A stretch of DNA of 64,000 nucleotides from Sphingomonas sp. NFR04 (GTDB lineage Bacteria; Pseudomonadota; Alphaproteobacteria; Sphingomonadales; Sphingomonadaceae), in NCBI RefSeq assembly GCF_900114095.1, contig NZ_FORV01000001.1:1054001-1118000 (forward strand), read 5' to 3'. Under the pieces are notes generated by a model. The model searched no databases. It saw only the letters and a list, made by a program, of their open reading frames with translations, and was not told where the DNA came from. The translations under genes and the position numbers were made by a program. This document shows, piece by piece, positions 26,947 to 39,591 of the stretch. How positions within the stretch are numbered: the stretch's first letter is position 1; every line of letters starts with the position of its first letter.

Positions 26947-27150
26947 TTACTTGGCAGTCGAGCGCGAGCGCTCGTTCTGCAGCGTCTTGATACGGGCGAT
27001 GTCGCGACGCACTTCCCGCACGCGGGTCGGCTTCTCGAGCTGGCTGGTGGCCGCCTGGAAGCGCAGGTTGAACTGCTCGCGCTTCAGGTTGCCCAGCTGC
27101 TCGGCGAGCTGGTCGTCGGTGTTGGCCCGAAAGTCGGTTGCCTTGGTCAT
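26947..27150 (-). CDS. rpmC: 50S ribosomal protein L29
   Basis: The protein has 67 residues, two long helices: [20 protein letters not shown] and then [19 protein letters not shown], the L29 signature. L29 lies by the peptide exit and contacts trigger factor and SRP. Five bases separate it from rplP. Confidence 0.97.
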   Translation of the reverse strand: MTKATDFRANTDDQLAEQLGNLKREQFNLRFQAATSQLEKPTRVREVRRDIARIKTLQNERSRSTAK

Positions 27151-27155
27151 TTCTC

Positions 27156-27587
27156 TCAGCCCTCCAGGTGCGTCGTGTCGCCGAGGCGGGCGACGACCTT
27201 GGTCTTGATCGGCAGCTTCATCGCAGCGCGCTCGAACGCTTCCGCCGCGAGCGGGCCGGGAACGCCGTCCAGCTCGAACAGGATGCGGCCGGGCTTGACG
27301 CGGGCGACCCAGAATTCCGGCGAACCCTTACCCGAGCCCATGCGGACTTCGGCGGGCTTCGACGAAACGGGGACGTCCGGGAAGATGCGGATCCAGAGAC
27401 GACCCTGACGCTTGATGTGACGCGTGATCGCGCGGCGAGCCGCCTCGATCTGGCGCGCGGTGATCCGCTCGGGCTCCATCGCCTTCAGGCCATAGGAGCC
27501 GAAGTTGAGCGCCGTGCCACCCTTGGCTTCGCCATGGATGCGGCCCTTGAAGGCCTTACGGAACTTGGTGCGCTTCGGTTGCAGCAT
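27156..27587 (-). CDS. rplP: 50S ribosomal protein L16
   Basis: The protein has 143 residues. L16 organises the A-site side of the 50S subunit. [20 protein letters not shown] at the start and [20 protein letters not shown] near 82-101 are conserved. It lies between rpsC and rpmC. Confidence 0.98.
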   Translation of the reverse strand: MLQPKRTKFRKAFKGRIHGEAKGGTALNFGSYGLKAMEPERITARQIEAARRAITRHIKRQGRLWIRIFPDVPVSSKPAEVRMGSGKGSPEFWVARVKPGRILFELDGVPGPLAAEAFERAAMKLPIKTKVVARLGDTTHLEG

Positions 27588-27603
27588 TGTTCTGTCCTAG
27601 TCC

Positions 27604-28314
27604 TTAGCGGCGATGATCGTCGCGCGACGGGCGCACGCCCGAGGTCTGTGCCTCGAGGTTCAGCCGGTCCTGCGCCATCGGATCGTGGCCGAGGATTTCG
27701 CCCTTGAAGATCCAGACCTTCACGCCGCATACGCCGTAGGCGGTGTGGGCTTCGGCCTCGGCATAGTCGACGTTCGCGCGCAGCGTGTGCAGCGGAACGC
27801 GGCCTTCACGGTACCATTCGGTACGGGCGATTTCCGCGCCGCCCAGACGGCCGGCGCAGGTGATACGAATGCCCTCGGCGCCGAGACGGAGTGCCGACTG
27901 CACCGCGCGCTTCATCGCACGACGGAACGCGATGCGGCGCTCCAGCTGGTCCGCCACGCCTTGCGCGACGAGCTTCGCATCGACTTCCGGCTTGCGGATC
28001 TCGACGATGTTCAGCGACACGTCCGACGAGGTCATCTCGCCCAGCTTCTTGCGAAGCTTCTCGATGTCCGCGCCCTTCTTGCCGATGATCACGCCGGGGC
28101 GTGCCGCGAAGATCGAGATGCGGCACAGCTTGGCCGGACGCTCGATGACCACCTTCGAGATCGCGGCCTGGGGCAGCGTCTTGACGATGAACTTGCGGAT
28201 CTTGAGGTCCTCAAGCAGGAGCCGACCGTAATCGGCGCCCTCTGCGAACCAGCGGCTGTCCCAGGTGCGGTTGATCTGCAGACGCAGACCGATGGGATTG
28301 CTCTTCTGACCCAT
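27604..28314 (-). CDS. rpsC: 30S ribosomal protein S3
   Basis: The protein has 236 residues. S3 is at the mRNA entry pore and has helicase-assisting basic residues. The KH domain motif [20 protein letters not shown] is near residues 67-86, and the C-terminal [20 protein letters not shown]-like segment ([20 protein letters not shown]) is the S3 signature. The start shares its last base with the rplV stop region (overlap at 28314). Confidence 0.98.
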   Translation of the reverse strand: MGQKSNPIGLRLQINRTWDSRWFAEGADYGRLLLEDLKIRKFIVKTLPQAAISKVVIERPAKLCRISIFAARPGVIIGKKGADIEKLRKKLGEMTSSDVSLNIVEIRKPEVDAKLVAQGVADQLERRIAFRRAMKRAVQSALRLGAEGIRITCAGRLGGAEIARTEWYREGRVPLHTLRANVDYAEAEAHTAYGVCGVKVWIFKGEILGHDPMAQDRLNLEAQTSGVRPSRDDHRR

Positions 28315-28691
28315 TATGCTTCTTCCTGCTCGCGCACGACGATGCGCAGACGGCTGAACGGCTTCAGGATGCGGGTGGACTTGCCACGGCCGCGCGTCGC
28401 GAAGCGCTTCATCGTGATCGACTTGCCGACCGACGCCTCGGCGACGACGAGCGCGTCGACGTCGAGGTTGTGGTTGTTCTCGGCATTGGCGATGGCCGAA
28501 GCCAGAACCTTGCGCGCGTCGACCGCCATCGCCTTCTTGGAGAAGGCGAGGATGTTCATCGCTTCAGCCGCGGTGCGGCCACGGATGAGGCCGGCGACCA
28601 GGTTCAGCTTCTGCGCCGAACCGCGGATCTGGGTGGCGACGGCAAGGGCTTCCTTGTCGCCAACCTTGCGGGGGGCTGCCTGCTTGCTCAT
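28314..28691 (-). CDS. rplV: 50S ribosomal protein L22
   Basis: The protein has 125 residues. L22 lines the exit tunnel with a long beta hairpin; mutations there give macrolide resistance in other bacteria. [20 protein letters not shown] and the tip region [20 protein letters not shown] are visible. It overlaps the rpsS stop by one base. Confidence 0.97.
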   Translation of the reverse strand: MSKQAAPRKVGDKEALAVATQIRGSAQKLNLVAGLIRGRTAAEAMNILAFSKKAMAVDARKVLASAIANAENNHNLDVDALVVAEASVGKSITMKRFATRGRGKSTRILKPFSRLRIVVREQEEA

Positions 28692-28969
28692 TAGCGCTTA
28701 CCCTTCTTGTCCGCGGCGTGGCCGGGGAAGAAACGGGTCGGCGCGAACTCGCCGAGCTTCATGCCGACCATGTCCTCGTTGACCGACACCGGCACGAACT
28801 TGCGGCCGTTGTAGACGTTGAACGTCAGGCCAACGAACTGCGGCAGGATCGTCGAGCGACGCGACCAGGTCTTGATCGGGCCAGCGCGGGTGCCGGCCTC
28901 CTGAGCGGTCTCTGCCTTCTTGAGCAGATGCAGGTCCACGAACGGACCCTTCCATACGGAGCGAGCCAT
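28691..28969 (-). CDS. rpsS: 30S ribosomal protein S19
   Basis: The protein has 92 residues: [20 protein letters not shown] and the signature [21 protein letters not shown]19 pairs with S13 in the 30S head. It starts three bases after the rplB stop. Confidence 0.98.
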   Translation of the reverse strand: MARSVWKGPFVDLHLLKKAETAQEAGTRAGPIKTWSRRSTILPQFVGLTFNVYNGRKFVPVSVNEDMVGMKLGEFAPTRFFPGHAADKKGKR

Positions 28970-28972
28970 CTA

Positions 28973-29824
28973 TCAGCCCTTCTTCTTCGCGTGACGCGAA
29001 CGGATGATCATCTTGTCCGTCGCCTTGTTGTGGCGGGTGCGCGCACCCTTGGTCGGCTTGCCCCACGGGGTAACCGGGTGACGGCCGCCCGAGGTACGGC
29101 CTTCACCACCGCCGTGCGGGTGGTCGACCGGGTTCTTCGCGACACCGCGGGTAAGCGGACGCGAACCCTGCCAGCGGCTACGACCGGCCTTGCCGAAGTT
29201 CTGGTTCTGGTTGTCGGGGTTCGACACCGCACCCACGGTCGCCATGCAGGCGGCGTGGATGTAGCGCTGCTCACCCGAGCCCAGACGCACGATCACCATG
29301 CCGCGGTCACGACCGACGACCTGGACGTACGCACCGGCCGAACGGGCGATCTGACCGCCCTTGCCCGGCTTCATCTCCACATTGTGGACGATGGTGCCGA
29401 CCGGGATCTGGCCCAGTTCCATGGCGTTGCCCGGCTTCACGTCGGTCTTCTTGCCCGCGATCACCTTGTCGCCGACAGCGAGACGCTGCGGAGCGATGAT
29501 GTAGGCAACGCGATCCTTGCCGGCTTCGTCGGCGCCGTAGTTGATCAGCGCGATGAAGGCGGTGCGGTTCGGGTCATACTCGATCCGCTCGACGGTGCCT
29601 TCGACGTCCCACAGGCGACGCTTGAAATCGACGATGCGATAGCGCTGCTTGTGACCGCCGCCGATGCCACGCGAAGTGACATGGCCCTTGTTGTTGCGGC
29701 CGCCGGTCTTCGTCTTGCCTTCGGTCAGCGCCTTGACGGGGCGACCCTTGAAGAGCTGCGAGCGGTCGATCAGGATCAGCCCGCGGACGCCCGGCGACGT
29801 CGGATTATAGTTCTTGAGCGCCAT
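28973..29824 (-). CDS. rplB: 50S ribosomal protein L2
   Basis: The protein has 283 residues. L2 is needed for subunit joining and peptidyl transfer. The active-site-near [20 protein letters not shown] lies near residues 227-246. The start [20 protein letters not shown] is standard. It is the normal length plus a few residues. Confidence 0.98.
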   Translation of the reverse strand: MALKNYNPTSPGVRGLILIDRSQLFKGRPVKALTEGKTKTGGRNNKGHVTSRGIGGGHKQRYRIVDFKRRLWDVEGTVERIEYDPNRTAFIALINYGADEAGKDRVAYIIAPQRLAVGDKVIAGKKTDVKPGNAMELGQIPVGTIVHNVEMKPGKGGQIARSAGAYVQVVGRDRGMVIVRLGSGEQRYIHAACMATVGAVSNPDNQNQNFGKAGRSRWQGSRPLTRGVAKNPVDHPHGGGEGRTSGGRHPVTPWGKPTKGARTRHNKATDKMIIRSRHAKKKG

Positions 29825-29828
29825 GGTC

Positions 29829-30140
29829 TCAGATCCCCGTGGTCACGTCGATCTGTTCGCCCTGGGCGAGCGTCACGACCGCTTTCTTAAAGTCCGAACG
29901 GCGGTAGGGCGCGCCCTTCCACTTCTTGGTCTTGCCCTTCTGGACGAGGGTGTTCACGCCGGTGACCTTGACGTTGAACAGCGCCTCGACGGCAGCCTTG
30001 ATCTCCGGCTTGGTCGCGTCGTTGGCGACCTTGAAGACCACGGCGTTCGCCTCGGAGACGAGCGTCGACTTTTCGGTGATGTGCGGGGCGAGCACCACGT
30101 CGTAGTGACGGATGTCGACCGGCTTTGACTGCTTAGCCAT
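29829..30140 (-). CDS. rplW: 50S ribosomal protein L23
   Basis: The protein has 103 residues. L23 is the docking site of trigger factor and SRP at the exit tunnel. [20 protein letters not shown] and [20 protein letters not shown] are characteristic. Its start overlaps the rplD stop by eight bases. Confidence 0.97.
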   Translation of the reverse strand: MAKQSKPVDIRHYDVVLAPHITEKSTLVSEANAVVFKVANDATKPEIKAAVEALFNVKVTGVNTLVQKGKTKKWKGAPYRRSDFKKAVVTLAQGEQIDVTTGI

Positions 30141-30759
30141 TGAAGCGCGCCTCCAGCTTCTCGACGGCAGCGCGGGTCAGGACCAGCGTGTCGCTCTTCA
30201 GGATGTCGTAGACGTTGGCGCCGATCGCCGGCAGCACGTTCACCTGGTGCAGATTGCCTGCCGCCAGCGCGAACGTGGTCTCGACGGTGTCACCGTCGAT
30301 CACAAGCGCCTTCTTGCCGAAGCCCAGCTTTTCCAGGTTGCCCACGAGCACCTTGGTCTTGCCGTTCTCGACGACCAGGCTGTCCATGACGATCAGCGAA
30401 CCAGCCTTGGCGTGGCTCGACAGTGCCATCTTCAGGCCCAGCGTGCGGATCTTCTTGTTCAGCGACGGATTGAAGTCGCGGACGCGGGCGCCGTGCGCCT
30501 TACCACCACCGATGAACACCGGAGCGCGGCGATCGCCGTGACGTGCAGTGCCGCCACCCTTCTGGCGACCCCACTTCTTGCCCGTACGCGCAACGTCCGA
30601 ACGCTCGCGGGTGCCGCGGGCAGTGCCGCGACGCTTCTCGAGCTGCCAGGTGACGACGCGGTGCAGGATGTCGGCGCGCGGATCGAGACCGAAGATCTCG
30701 TCGTTGAGCTCGATATCGCCCTTCTCGGCGGCGTCGAGGGTTTGAACCTTGACCTTCAC
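30133..30759 (-). CDS. rplD: 50S ribosomal protein L4
   Basis: The protein has 208 residues. L4 has a globular domain and a long loop reaching the exit tunnel ([20 protein letters not shown], about 65-84). In E. coli it also represses the S10 operon; no matching leader is evident here. It starts one base after the rplC stop. Confidence 0.97.
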   Translation of the reverse strand: MKVKVQTLDAAEKGDIELNDEIFGLDPRADILHRVVTWQLEKRRGTARGTRERSDVARTGKKWGRQKGGGTARHGDRRAPVFIGGGKAHGARVRDFNPSLNKKIRTLGLKMALSSHAKAGSLIVMDSLVVENGKTKVLVGNLEKLGFGKKALVIDGDTVETTFALAAGNLHQVNVLPAIGANVYDILKSDTLVLTRAAVEKLEARFNG

Positions 30760-31509
30760 TTAGACCTCCTGGCCTTCGGTGGCTTCCGGAGCCGCCACTG
30801 CGGGCGCTTCGGCGGGAGCCTCGTTGCTGTTCGCGACGGTCTTCAGACCGGCGGGGTACGGCGCTTCGGCGTGACGGGCGACCTTGACGGCGTCCTTCAC
30901 GATCAGCCAGCCACCCTTCGAGCCCGGAACCGAACCCTTGACGAAGATCAGGCCGCGCTCGGCATCGGTGCCGACCACTTCCAGATTCTGCTGGGTGCGA
31001 TTGCGGTCGCCCATGTGACCGGCCATCTTCTTGTTCTTGAAGACGCGACCCGGATCCTGGCGGTTACCGGTCGAACCGTGCGAACGGTGCGAGACGGAAA
31101 CGCCGTGGGTGGCGCGCAGGCCGCCGAAGCCCCAACGCTTCATGGCGCCGGCGAAACCCTTACCCTGGGTACGGCCCGACACGTCGACCAGCTGGCCTGC
31201 GACGAAATGGTCGGCCGAGATTTCGGCGCCCACGTCCAGCAGGCCATCTTCCTCGACGCGAAATTCGCAGAGGATCGCCTTCGGCTCGACTTCGGCCTTG
31301 CCGAAGTGGCCGCGCTGCGGCTTGGCGACGTTCTTTGCCTTCGCCGTGCCGGCGCCGACCTGAACGGCCACATAGCCATCCTTGTCGGTGGTGCGCTGTG
31401 CCACCACCTGGACGCCTTCCAGTGCCAGAACGGTCACCGGCACGTGCCGGCCGTCGTCCTGGAACAGGCGGGTCATCCCCATCTTCTTCGCGATAACGCC
31501 AGTGCGCAT
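30760..31509 (-). CDS. rplC: 50S ribosomal protein L3 with Ala/Glu-rich C-terminal tail
   Basis: The protein has 249 residues against about 210 in E. coli. The core ([20 protein letters not shown] to about residue 215) has the signature [20 protein letters not shown]. The last ~35 residues ([20 protein letters not shown]) are a low-complexity acidic/Ala-rich extension. ATG 31509 is chosen on family grounds. It is the first gene of its unit, after a terminator that follows rpsJ. Confidence 0.97.
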   Translation of the reverse strand: MRTGVIAKKMGMTRLFQDDGRHVPVTVLALEGVQVVAQRTTDKDGYVAVQVGAGTAKAKNVAKPQRGHFGKAEVEPKAILCEFRVEEDGLLDVGAEISADHFVAGQLVDVSGRTQGKGFAGAMKRWGFGGLRATHGVSVSHRSHGSTGNRQDPGRVFKNKKMAGHMGDRNRTQQNLEVVGTDAERGLIFVKGSVPGSKGGWLIVKDAVKVARHAEAPYPAGLKTVANSNEAPAEAPAVAAPEATEGQEV

Positions 31510-31838
31510 CGGCCTGTTGCTCCTATTACAGAGGCACCCCCGGGACCATTCCCGCGGGTGCGTGTTCAGCCCTAGAGTTTTTACTGCGAAGCCCCCGTCC
31601 GGGCTGAACCCCCGCCTTGCGGCGGGAGAGACGGGGGACGCAGGCCCGGCCACTCGAAAGCCGCCGGCGGTATCCCTTGTCGCTGCGGGCCGATCCGGCC
31701 CGCCACTCCTTGCGTTGGATCGGGAAACGATCCGGTCGAGGAGGATGACGACTCCAAGCATGGAGCCGCGAATCTCGAGGAAGCGGCGCCTTTACGTCAG
31801 CTACGCTTCCATGTCCACCGCATTAAAGGGTGAACGCC
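31510..31838. other. Non-coding leader between rpsJ and rplC
   Basis: This 330-base spacer is unusually long for rpsJ-rplC. It contains a nested hairpin (CCCCCGTC at 31592-31599 with GACGGGGG at 31630-31637, and CCCGCC/GGCGGG inside), a small palindrome GGATCGGGAAACGATCC at 31717-31733, and a weak promoter candidate at 31789-31817. No credible gene is seen. It could be a regulatory leader for the rplC unit. Confidence 0.55.
31789..31817 (-). promoter_or_regulatory. Weak promoter candidate for rplC unit
   Basis: On the minus strand TGGACA (one mismatch from the -35 consensus), 17 bases, and TAAAGG (poor -10). It lies just after the terminator that follows rpsJ, where a promoter is expected. 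Confidence 0.3.
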
Positions 31839-31863
31839 AAAAGCCCCCGCGAAACGCGGGGGC
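31839..31863 (-). terminator. Terminator after rpsJ
   Basis: The stem GCCCCCGCG / CGCGGGGGC with loop AAA is followed on the minus strand by TTTTGG. It begins 11 bases past the rpsJ stop, separating rpsJ from the rplC unit. Confidence 0.8.
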
Positions 31864-31873
31864 CGGAGCCGGC

Positions 31874-32185
31874 TCAGGCCAGCTTGATCTCGACGTCGAC
31901 GCCGGCGGCCAGGTCGAGCTTCATGAGCGCGTCCACGGTCTGCGGGGTCGGCTGAACGATGTCGAGCATGCGCTTGTAGGTGCGCGTCTCGAACTGCTCG
32001 CGCGACTTCTTATCGATGTGCGGGCCACGGTTGACCGTGAACTTGTCGATGTGAGTCGGGAGCGGGATGGGGCCACGGATGAGCGCGCCGGTACGGCGGG
32101 CGGTGTCGGCAATGTCGCCGGCAGCCTGATCGAGCACGCGGTGATCGAACGCCTTGAGGCGAATGCGGATATTCTGCGTTTCCAT
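31874..32185 (-). CDS. rpsJ: 30S ribosomal protein S10
   Basis: The protein has 103 residues: [20 protein letters not shown] at the start and the signature VRGPIPLPT-like [20 protein letters not shown] near residue 39. S10 also forms the NusB-NusE antitermination complex. Normally first in the S10 operon, here it appears as a single-gene unit between two terminators. Confidence 0.98.
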   Translation of the reverse strand: METQNIRIRLKAFDHRVLDQAAGDIADTARRTGALIRGPIPLPTHIDKFTVNRGPHIDKKSREQFETRTYKRMLDIVQPTPQTVDALMKLDLAAGVDVEIKLA

Positions 32186-32370
32186 GGTCCTACCGATGCG
32201 AAAGAGCGGGGCAACGCACCCAATTGCCATCCCGGCGAAGCCCCGGCCCCTGCCCCATCCGCTGCTGGAGCGATTCGGGCGGCGCCGGTTGAACCGGAAC
32301 GGCGGCTGGATGGCCGCCTCTTGCTGTTGAACTCAAAACTCGAAGGGCGCGCCTTTAACGGCCCTTCTAT

Positions 32371-32412
32371 AAAAAGGCAACCGCCCGACACTCATTTTCG
32401 AGTGCCGGGCGG
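32371..32412 (-). terminator. Terminator after tuf (bidirectional shape)
   Basis: A 13-bp stem CCGCCCGACACTC / GAGTGCCGGGCGG (one mismatch) at 32381-32412 has T-tracts on both sides: CCTTTTTAT on the minus strand and CCTTTTTGC on the plus strand. It lies about 43 bases past the tuf stop. Confidence 0.85.
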
Positions 32413-32454
32413 AACCTTTTTGCAGTCACCTGCCGGCCGGAGCCGGCGAGATGC

Positions 32455-33648
<1,194 letters not shown>

Positions 33649-33728
33649 TGTCTTCCTACCTTCTGATTCAATTTCCCGTGCCGCATGGGGACTCGCGAGA
33701 ACGCGGCCCCATAGCGGCTGTTTTCCGA

Positions 33729-35825
<2,097 letters not shown>

Positions 35826-35891
35826 GATCGTGGTTTCCTTGAAAATTTGGGGAGCCGGACCGTCCAGCTCCCCAATATGTAGGTACGAAAG

Positions 35892-36362
35892 TTACCAGCG
35901 GTAGTGGCTGAAGGCGCGGTTCGCTTCCGCCATGCGGTGCGTGTCTTCGCGCTTCTTCACCGCATTGCCGCGGTTGTTCGCCGCATCCATCAGCTCACCC
36001 GAAAGACGGGCGGCCATGGTGTGCTCGCTGCGGTTGCGGGCCGAGGTGATCAGCCAGCGGATCGCGAGCGCCTGCGCACGCTCCGGACGGACTTCGACCG
36101 GAACCTGGTAGGTCGCACCGCCGACGCGGCGGCTGCGGACTTCGATGCCGGGCTTCACGTTGTTCAGCGCGTCATGGAACACGCCGATCGGCTCGCGCTT
36201 CGCGCGCTGCTCGACGGTCTGCAGGGCGCCATAGACGATCGCTTCCGCGACTGCCTTCTTGCCGTCCAGCATGACCGAATTCATGAACTTCGACAGAACC
36301 TGATCACCATAGACGGGATCGGGCAGGATTTCCCGCTTTTCGGGACGACGACGACGTGCCAT
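35892..36362 (-). CDS. rpsG: 30S ribosomal protein S7
   Basis: The protein has 156 residues. S7 starts assembly of the 30S head and contacts the E site. The N-terminus [20 protein letters not shown] and the signature [20 protein letters not shown]-like text ([20 protein letters not shown]) are present, as is the C-terminal [15 protein letters not shown]. Confidence 0.98.
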   Translation of the reverse strand: MARRRRPEKREILPDPVYGDQVLSKFMNSVMLDGKKAVAEAIVYGALQTVEQRAKREPIGVFHDALNNVKPGIEVRSRRVGGATYQVPVEVRPERAQALAIRWLITSARNRSEHTMAARLSGELMDAANNRGNAVKKREDTHRMAEANRAFSHYRW

Positions 36363-36425
36363 CTCACATAATTCCTTCTGAACTTCAGCCGATCCGGAAC
36401 ACGTCCGGGGCTTACTATGGCCTGA

Positions 36426-36797
36426 TTACTTCGGACGCTTCGCGCCGTACTTCGAACGGCTCTGCTTACGATCCTTGACGCCCTGCGTATCGAGCACGCC
36501 GCGAAGGACGTGGTAGCGGACGCCGGGAAGATCGCGCACACGGCCGCCGCGGATGAGCACCACCGAGTGCTCCTGCAGGTTGTGGCCTTCACCCGGAATG
36601 TAGCTGATGACTTCGCGGCTGTTGGTCAGGCGAACCTTGGCCACCTTGCGGAGTGCCGAGTTCGGCTTCTTCGGGGTCGTCGTGTACACGCGGGTGCAGA
36701 CACCGCGCTTCTGCGGGTTCTGTTCCATCGCAGGGACCTTGGACTTGGCCTTCTGCGGTTCGCGGCCCTTGCGGACCAGCTGGTTAATCGTCGGCAT
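36426..36797 (-). CDS. rpsL: 30S ribosomal protein S12
   Basis: The protein has 123 residues from [21 protein letters not shown]12 sits in the decoding centre. The streptomycin-related region [19 protein letters not shown] has Lys at the classic position (KKPNSA), so the protein looks drug-sensitive wild type. ATG 36797 is fixed by the family start. It is the first gene of the str unit. Confidence 0.98.
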   Translation of the reverse strand: MPTINQLVRKGREPQKAKSKVPAMEQNPQKRGVCTRVYTTTPKKPNSALRKVAKVRLTNSREVISYIPGEGHNLQEHSVVLIRGGRVRDLPGVRYHVLRGVLDTQGVKDRKQSRSKYGAKRPK

Positions 36798-36847
36798 GAA
36801 GCCCTTCACCTTTCAGATGGTTACTTTGCTGGAGCCCTGTTGGACAG

Positions 36848-36936
36848 AATACGAAAAAGCCCCGAAGGCCTCAGCCCCCCGGGCGATTGCGTCTCCAGCA
36901 ACGTTCAGCTCTTTGTACCCAAGGCAGGAATCGCCC
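36848..36936 (-). promoter_or_regulatory. Attenuator-like leader of rpsL
   Basis: In the minus-strand leader RNA, GGGCGATT (36936-36929) can pair with AATCGCCC (36888-36881). The same GCCC can instead pair with the GGGC just before TTTTTCG (36858-36848), which would make a terminator-like hairpin. The two pairings exclude each other. This is a reading of the sequence only; folding was not computed. Confidence 0.35.
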
Positions 36937-36953
36937 TACCCGGAACCGGGCGG

Positions 36954-36982
36954 CCTATACCGATGCGGGGCCATCCGGTCAA
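36954..36982 (-). promoter_or_regulatory. Promoter candidate for rpsL-rpsG-fusA-tuf
   Basis: On the minus strand TTGACC, a 17-base spacer and TATAGG. Transcription would start near 36947 and give a leader of about 150 bases before rpsL. Confidence 0.6.
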
Positions 36983-37081
36983 CTCCGCCGCCCTCGGGCC
37001 GCCGCAGCACCGGCGTTAACCCTTTCCAGGGGCTGCTCCCCGGCGGCAGCTGTGCTAGCCCGCGTGCCGAATTGGTTCAAC

Positions 37082-37537
37082 ATGGGGATGTGGCGCATGT
37101 TCAACGGCAATCGCAATCGGGAGGATCGCGCAGCGTCCGGCGGGAGCACCGCGCAGGCCAATGCGCGGCGCGGGCAGTTCTCGGTGCTCGGGGCCGACAT
37201 CGTCATCACCGGCAATCTCGTCGCCACCTCGGATCTGCATATCGACGGCCGGATCGAGGGCGATGTTCGCTGCGGCAGCCTGGTGCAGGGCGCCGAAAGC
37301 CAGATTTTCGGCCGAGTCGAGGCCGAGGACGCGCGGCTCGCCGGGTCGGTCGAAGGATCGGTGCGCGCCCGCCAGCTCACCATCGAGCGCACTGCGCGGG
37401 TCACCGGCGACGTCGAATATGAGACGATCATGGTCGAACAGGGCGGCCATATCGACGGCCGGCTCAAGCATATCGGCGGCACGACCGCCACGGTCGCGCC
37501 GCCGGTGCTGGTCAAGGCGAGCGAGGAAGCGGCCTGA
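37082..37537 (+). CDS. Bactofilin (polymer-forming cytoskeletal protein)
   Basis: The protein has 151 residues. Bactofilins polymerise without nucleotides and scaffold cell-wall or stalk factors near the membrane. The central beta-helix repeats are visible from about residue 37: FSVLGADIVITGNLVATSDL, IDGRIEGDVRCG, IFGRVEAEDARL, VRARQLTIERTARVTGDV. Flanking tails are short and unstructured. ATG 37082 is taken; in-frame ATGs at 37088 and 37097 would shorten the tail. It is divergent from rpsL. Confidence 0.88.
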   Translation: MGMWRMFNGNRNREDRAASGGSTAQANARRGQFSVLGADIVITGNLVATSDLHIDGRIEGDVRCGSLVQGAESQIFGRVEAEDARLAGSVEGSVRARQLTIERTARVTGDVEYETIMVEQGGHIDGRLKHIGGTTATVAPPVLVKASEEAA

Positions 37538-37555
37538 AGCCCCTTCCTCCGGGAC

Positions 37556-38170
37556 TCACATGCCCTTGATCATGTCGTAGTGCTTGGAGATCACGGGCGC
37601 CGCATCCTTCGCGAAGTCGCGCAGCTGCGCCACGTCGCCGCCCTTGGCATAGGCCTGCACCGCAGCGAGCGCCTTCTGGTGCGCGACCACCTGCTGGCTC
37701 TTGTACGCCGTGTCGAATTGGGTGCCGGTCGCCGATTCGAGCGTCTTCAGGTTCGCCTGCTGCTCGTCGGTCATTGCCGGCGCCGGGGTGATCGCCGGGC
37801 TGGCCTTGCCCGCTGCGGTCTTCAGCATCGCGGTGGACTTGGTGTGGTCGTCGACCATCTGCTTGCCGAAGCTCTTCAGGTCGGCGGCCGTCGCCTTTTG
37901 CTGGGCGAGCTTGCCGGCGGCGATCTCATAGGCGTCGCTCGCCGCGACCGTATTGGCGAAATCCTGGCCGGTCATCGGCGCGGCCGTCATGGCGTTGCCG
38001 TCCATGCCGTTCATCGTGCCCATATTATCGCCCATCGTCTCGCCGGCGGGAACGTTGGTGACGGTGTCGCCGCTATTCATGGCGTCGGTGCCGCCATTGC
38101 TGTTGCCGCCGCAGGCAGCGAGCGCGAAGATCGGGGCAGCGCTCAAGATCAACAGGTGCTTCTTCATCAT
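37556..38170 (-). CDS. DUF4142 lipoprotein
   Basis: The protein has 204 residues. GAGGAGG precedes the ATG (a second ATG follows directly). The signal MKKHLLILSAAPIFALAAC has the lipobox LAAC. A Met/Gly/Asn-rich linker (about 22-68) leads to a helical DUF4142 domain, which has a ferritin-like four-helix shape (QDFANTVAASDAYEIAAGKL, SFGKQMVDDHTKSTAML, FDTAYKSQQVVAHQKALAAV). DUF4142 proteins are often induced by general stress. A consensus EcfG promoter lies just upstream. Confidence 0.85.
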   Translation of the reverse strand: MMKKHLLILSAAPIFALAACGGNSNGGTDAMNSGDTVTNVPAGETMGDNMGTMNGMDGNAMTAAPMTGQDFANTVAASDAYEIAAGKLAQQKATAADLKSFGKQMVDDHTKSTAMLKTAAGKASPAITPAPAMTDEQQANLKTLESATGTQFDTAYKSQQVVAHQKALAAVQAYAKGGDVAQLRDFAKDAAPVISKHYDMIKGM

Positions 38171-38195
38171 ACAGACCTCCTCGTTTCCGGGACCG

Positions 38196-38220
38196 AACGC
38201 CCCGCCCCCGGTGGCGTTCC
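38196..38220 (-). promoter_or_regulatory. EcfG-type (general stress) promoter of DUF4142 gene
   Basis: On the minus strand GGAAC, 16 bases, CGTT followed by CGG. This is a perfect consensus match. The expected transcription start is near 38188, about 18 bases before the ATG, with the ribosome binding site between. Confidence 0.75.
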
Positions 38221-38424
38221 GAAACGAGGAGCATATGTATTTGAGTTAGCATCATAAGTTAGAATTGGAAGAGCCTGGAGTACTTTCGTTCGGCACGTTT
38301 CGTCGATGGATTGGTGCGGCGCAGCGCGATTGGTGCGGCGCGCAAACTTACGTTACGCACCATCCATTTGCCGGTTAAATTCGGCCCTTAGCTTTCGTGC
38401 CTCACGCTCAAAAGGACTCCCACG

Positions 38425-38619
38425 ATGCACCAGGATGAACGCACCCGCCGCATGGAACGCCTGCGAAGCTCGATCGCCCTGCTGTTGTTCGGGCTGGGAA
38501 CGCTCGCCTTCCTGATCGCGATCGATCGCCCCGAATGGTTCCACCTGCGTCCCGCCAGCGGCACGGCCGCGGCCATGTCCCATGCGTCCAGCCCGGCACC
38601 CGACCGGAACGACGGCTGA
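38425..38619 (+). CDS. Small single-pass membrane protein (64 aa)
   Basis: The protein has 64 residues with AAGGA before the ATG. A charged N-terminus (MHQDERTRRMERLRSS) precedes one helix (IALLLFGLGTLAFLIAI, about 17-33) and a short polar tail with no known motif. The 250 bases upstream, back to the DUF4142 promoter, hold no other gene. I do not recognise the family. Confidence 0.6.
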   Translation: MHQDERTRRMERLRSSIALLLFGLGTLAFLIAIDRPEWFHLRPASGTAAAMSHASSPAPDRNDG

Positions 38620-38656
38620 CCGGACCCGCAAAGGTTTTCGCGCGTATAGTCCGCCC

Positions 38657-39544
38657 ATGATCGTCACCACCGCTCCCCGCGCCAAGCAGGTCCTGCGCGA
38701 GATCTGGATGCCGCTGGCGCTGCTGTTCCTCTGGGACGTGGTCGTCACCATCATCTACTTCGTGCTGCCCTTTCGCGCGCCCTCGCTGCCGCTGACGCTG
38801 TTCGGAACGGTGTTGGGACTGTTCCTCGGCTTCCGCTCCAACTCGGCCTATCAGCGCTGGTGGGAGGGCCGCGGCCTGTGGGGGCTGATGATCAACGCCA
38901 GCCGCAACCTCGCGCGGATGGCGCGCAACTATCTGCCCGAGGGCGAGGCGGTGGACCTCAAGCGCACCATCGTGCTGCGCCAGATCGCCTATGTGAATGC
39001 GCTGCGCTGCCAGCTACGCCGCCAGCCCGCCGACCAGGAAGTGCTGCGCTTCCTCTCGCGTGGTGAGGCGGACTATGCGCTGGCCCGCACCAACATCGCC
39101 AACGGCATCGTCGACGGCACCGGCCGAAGGATCGAGATCGCCCGATCGAAGGGCTGGATCGATTCGATGCAGCAGAACTCGATGGAGCGCGTGCTGATCG
39201 ACATCGCCAATGCCCAGGGCGGCATGGAGCGGCTGAAGAACACGCCCCTGCCGATGCAATTCCGCTTCGTGCCGACGGTGTTCACCCATATCTTCTGCGT
39301 GCTGCTGCCGATCGGGCTCGTCGAGACGCTGGGGGTGGCGACCCCGCTGGGCTCGACCGTGGCGGGACTGATGTTCCTAGCCGTGCTCGCGATCGGCGAC
39401 GACCTGGTCGATCCCTTCGCCAACACCGTGCACGACCTGCCGCTCAACGCAATGTGCCGCACGATCGAGATCGACCTGCTGCAATCGATCGGCGACCCTG
39501 CTCCCGAACCGGCGACGCCCGACAAGGCCGGCGTATTGTGGTGA
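38657..39544 (+). CDS. Bestrophin-like (UPF0187) membrane channel
   Basis: The protein has 295 residues. Bacterial bestrophin homologues form pentameric ion channels. Visible features are the N-terminal helix pair (WMPLALLFLWDVVVTIIYFV, LTLFGTVLGLFLGFRSNSAY), the conserved QRWWEGRGLWG, and two late helices (VFTHIFCVLLPIGLVETLGV, VAGLMFLAVLAIGDDL) followed by DPFANTVHDLPLNAMCRTIE, the family signature. The selectivity cannot be read from the sequence. Confidence 0.85.
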   Translation: MIVTTAPRAKQVLREIWMPLALLFLWDVVVTIIYFVLPFRAPSLPLTLFGTVLGLFLGFRSNSAYQRWWEGRGLWGLMINASRNLARMARNYLPEGEAVDLKRTIVLRQIAYVNALRCQLRRQPADQEVLRFLSRGEADYALARTNIANGIVDGTGRRIEIARSKGWIDSMQQNSMERVLIDIANAQGGMERLKNTPLPMQFRFVPTVFTHIFCVLLPIGLVETLGVATPLGSTVAGLMFLAVLAIGDDLVDPFANTVHDLPLNAMCRTIEIDLLQSIGDPAPEPATPDKAGVLW

Positions 39545-39591
39545 TTCCACGGTGGGTTGCCGCCCTGCCCCGCTTGCCGCTAAAGGCCGCC

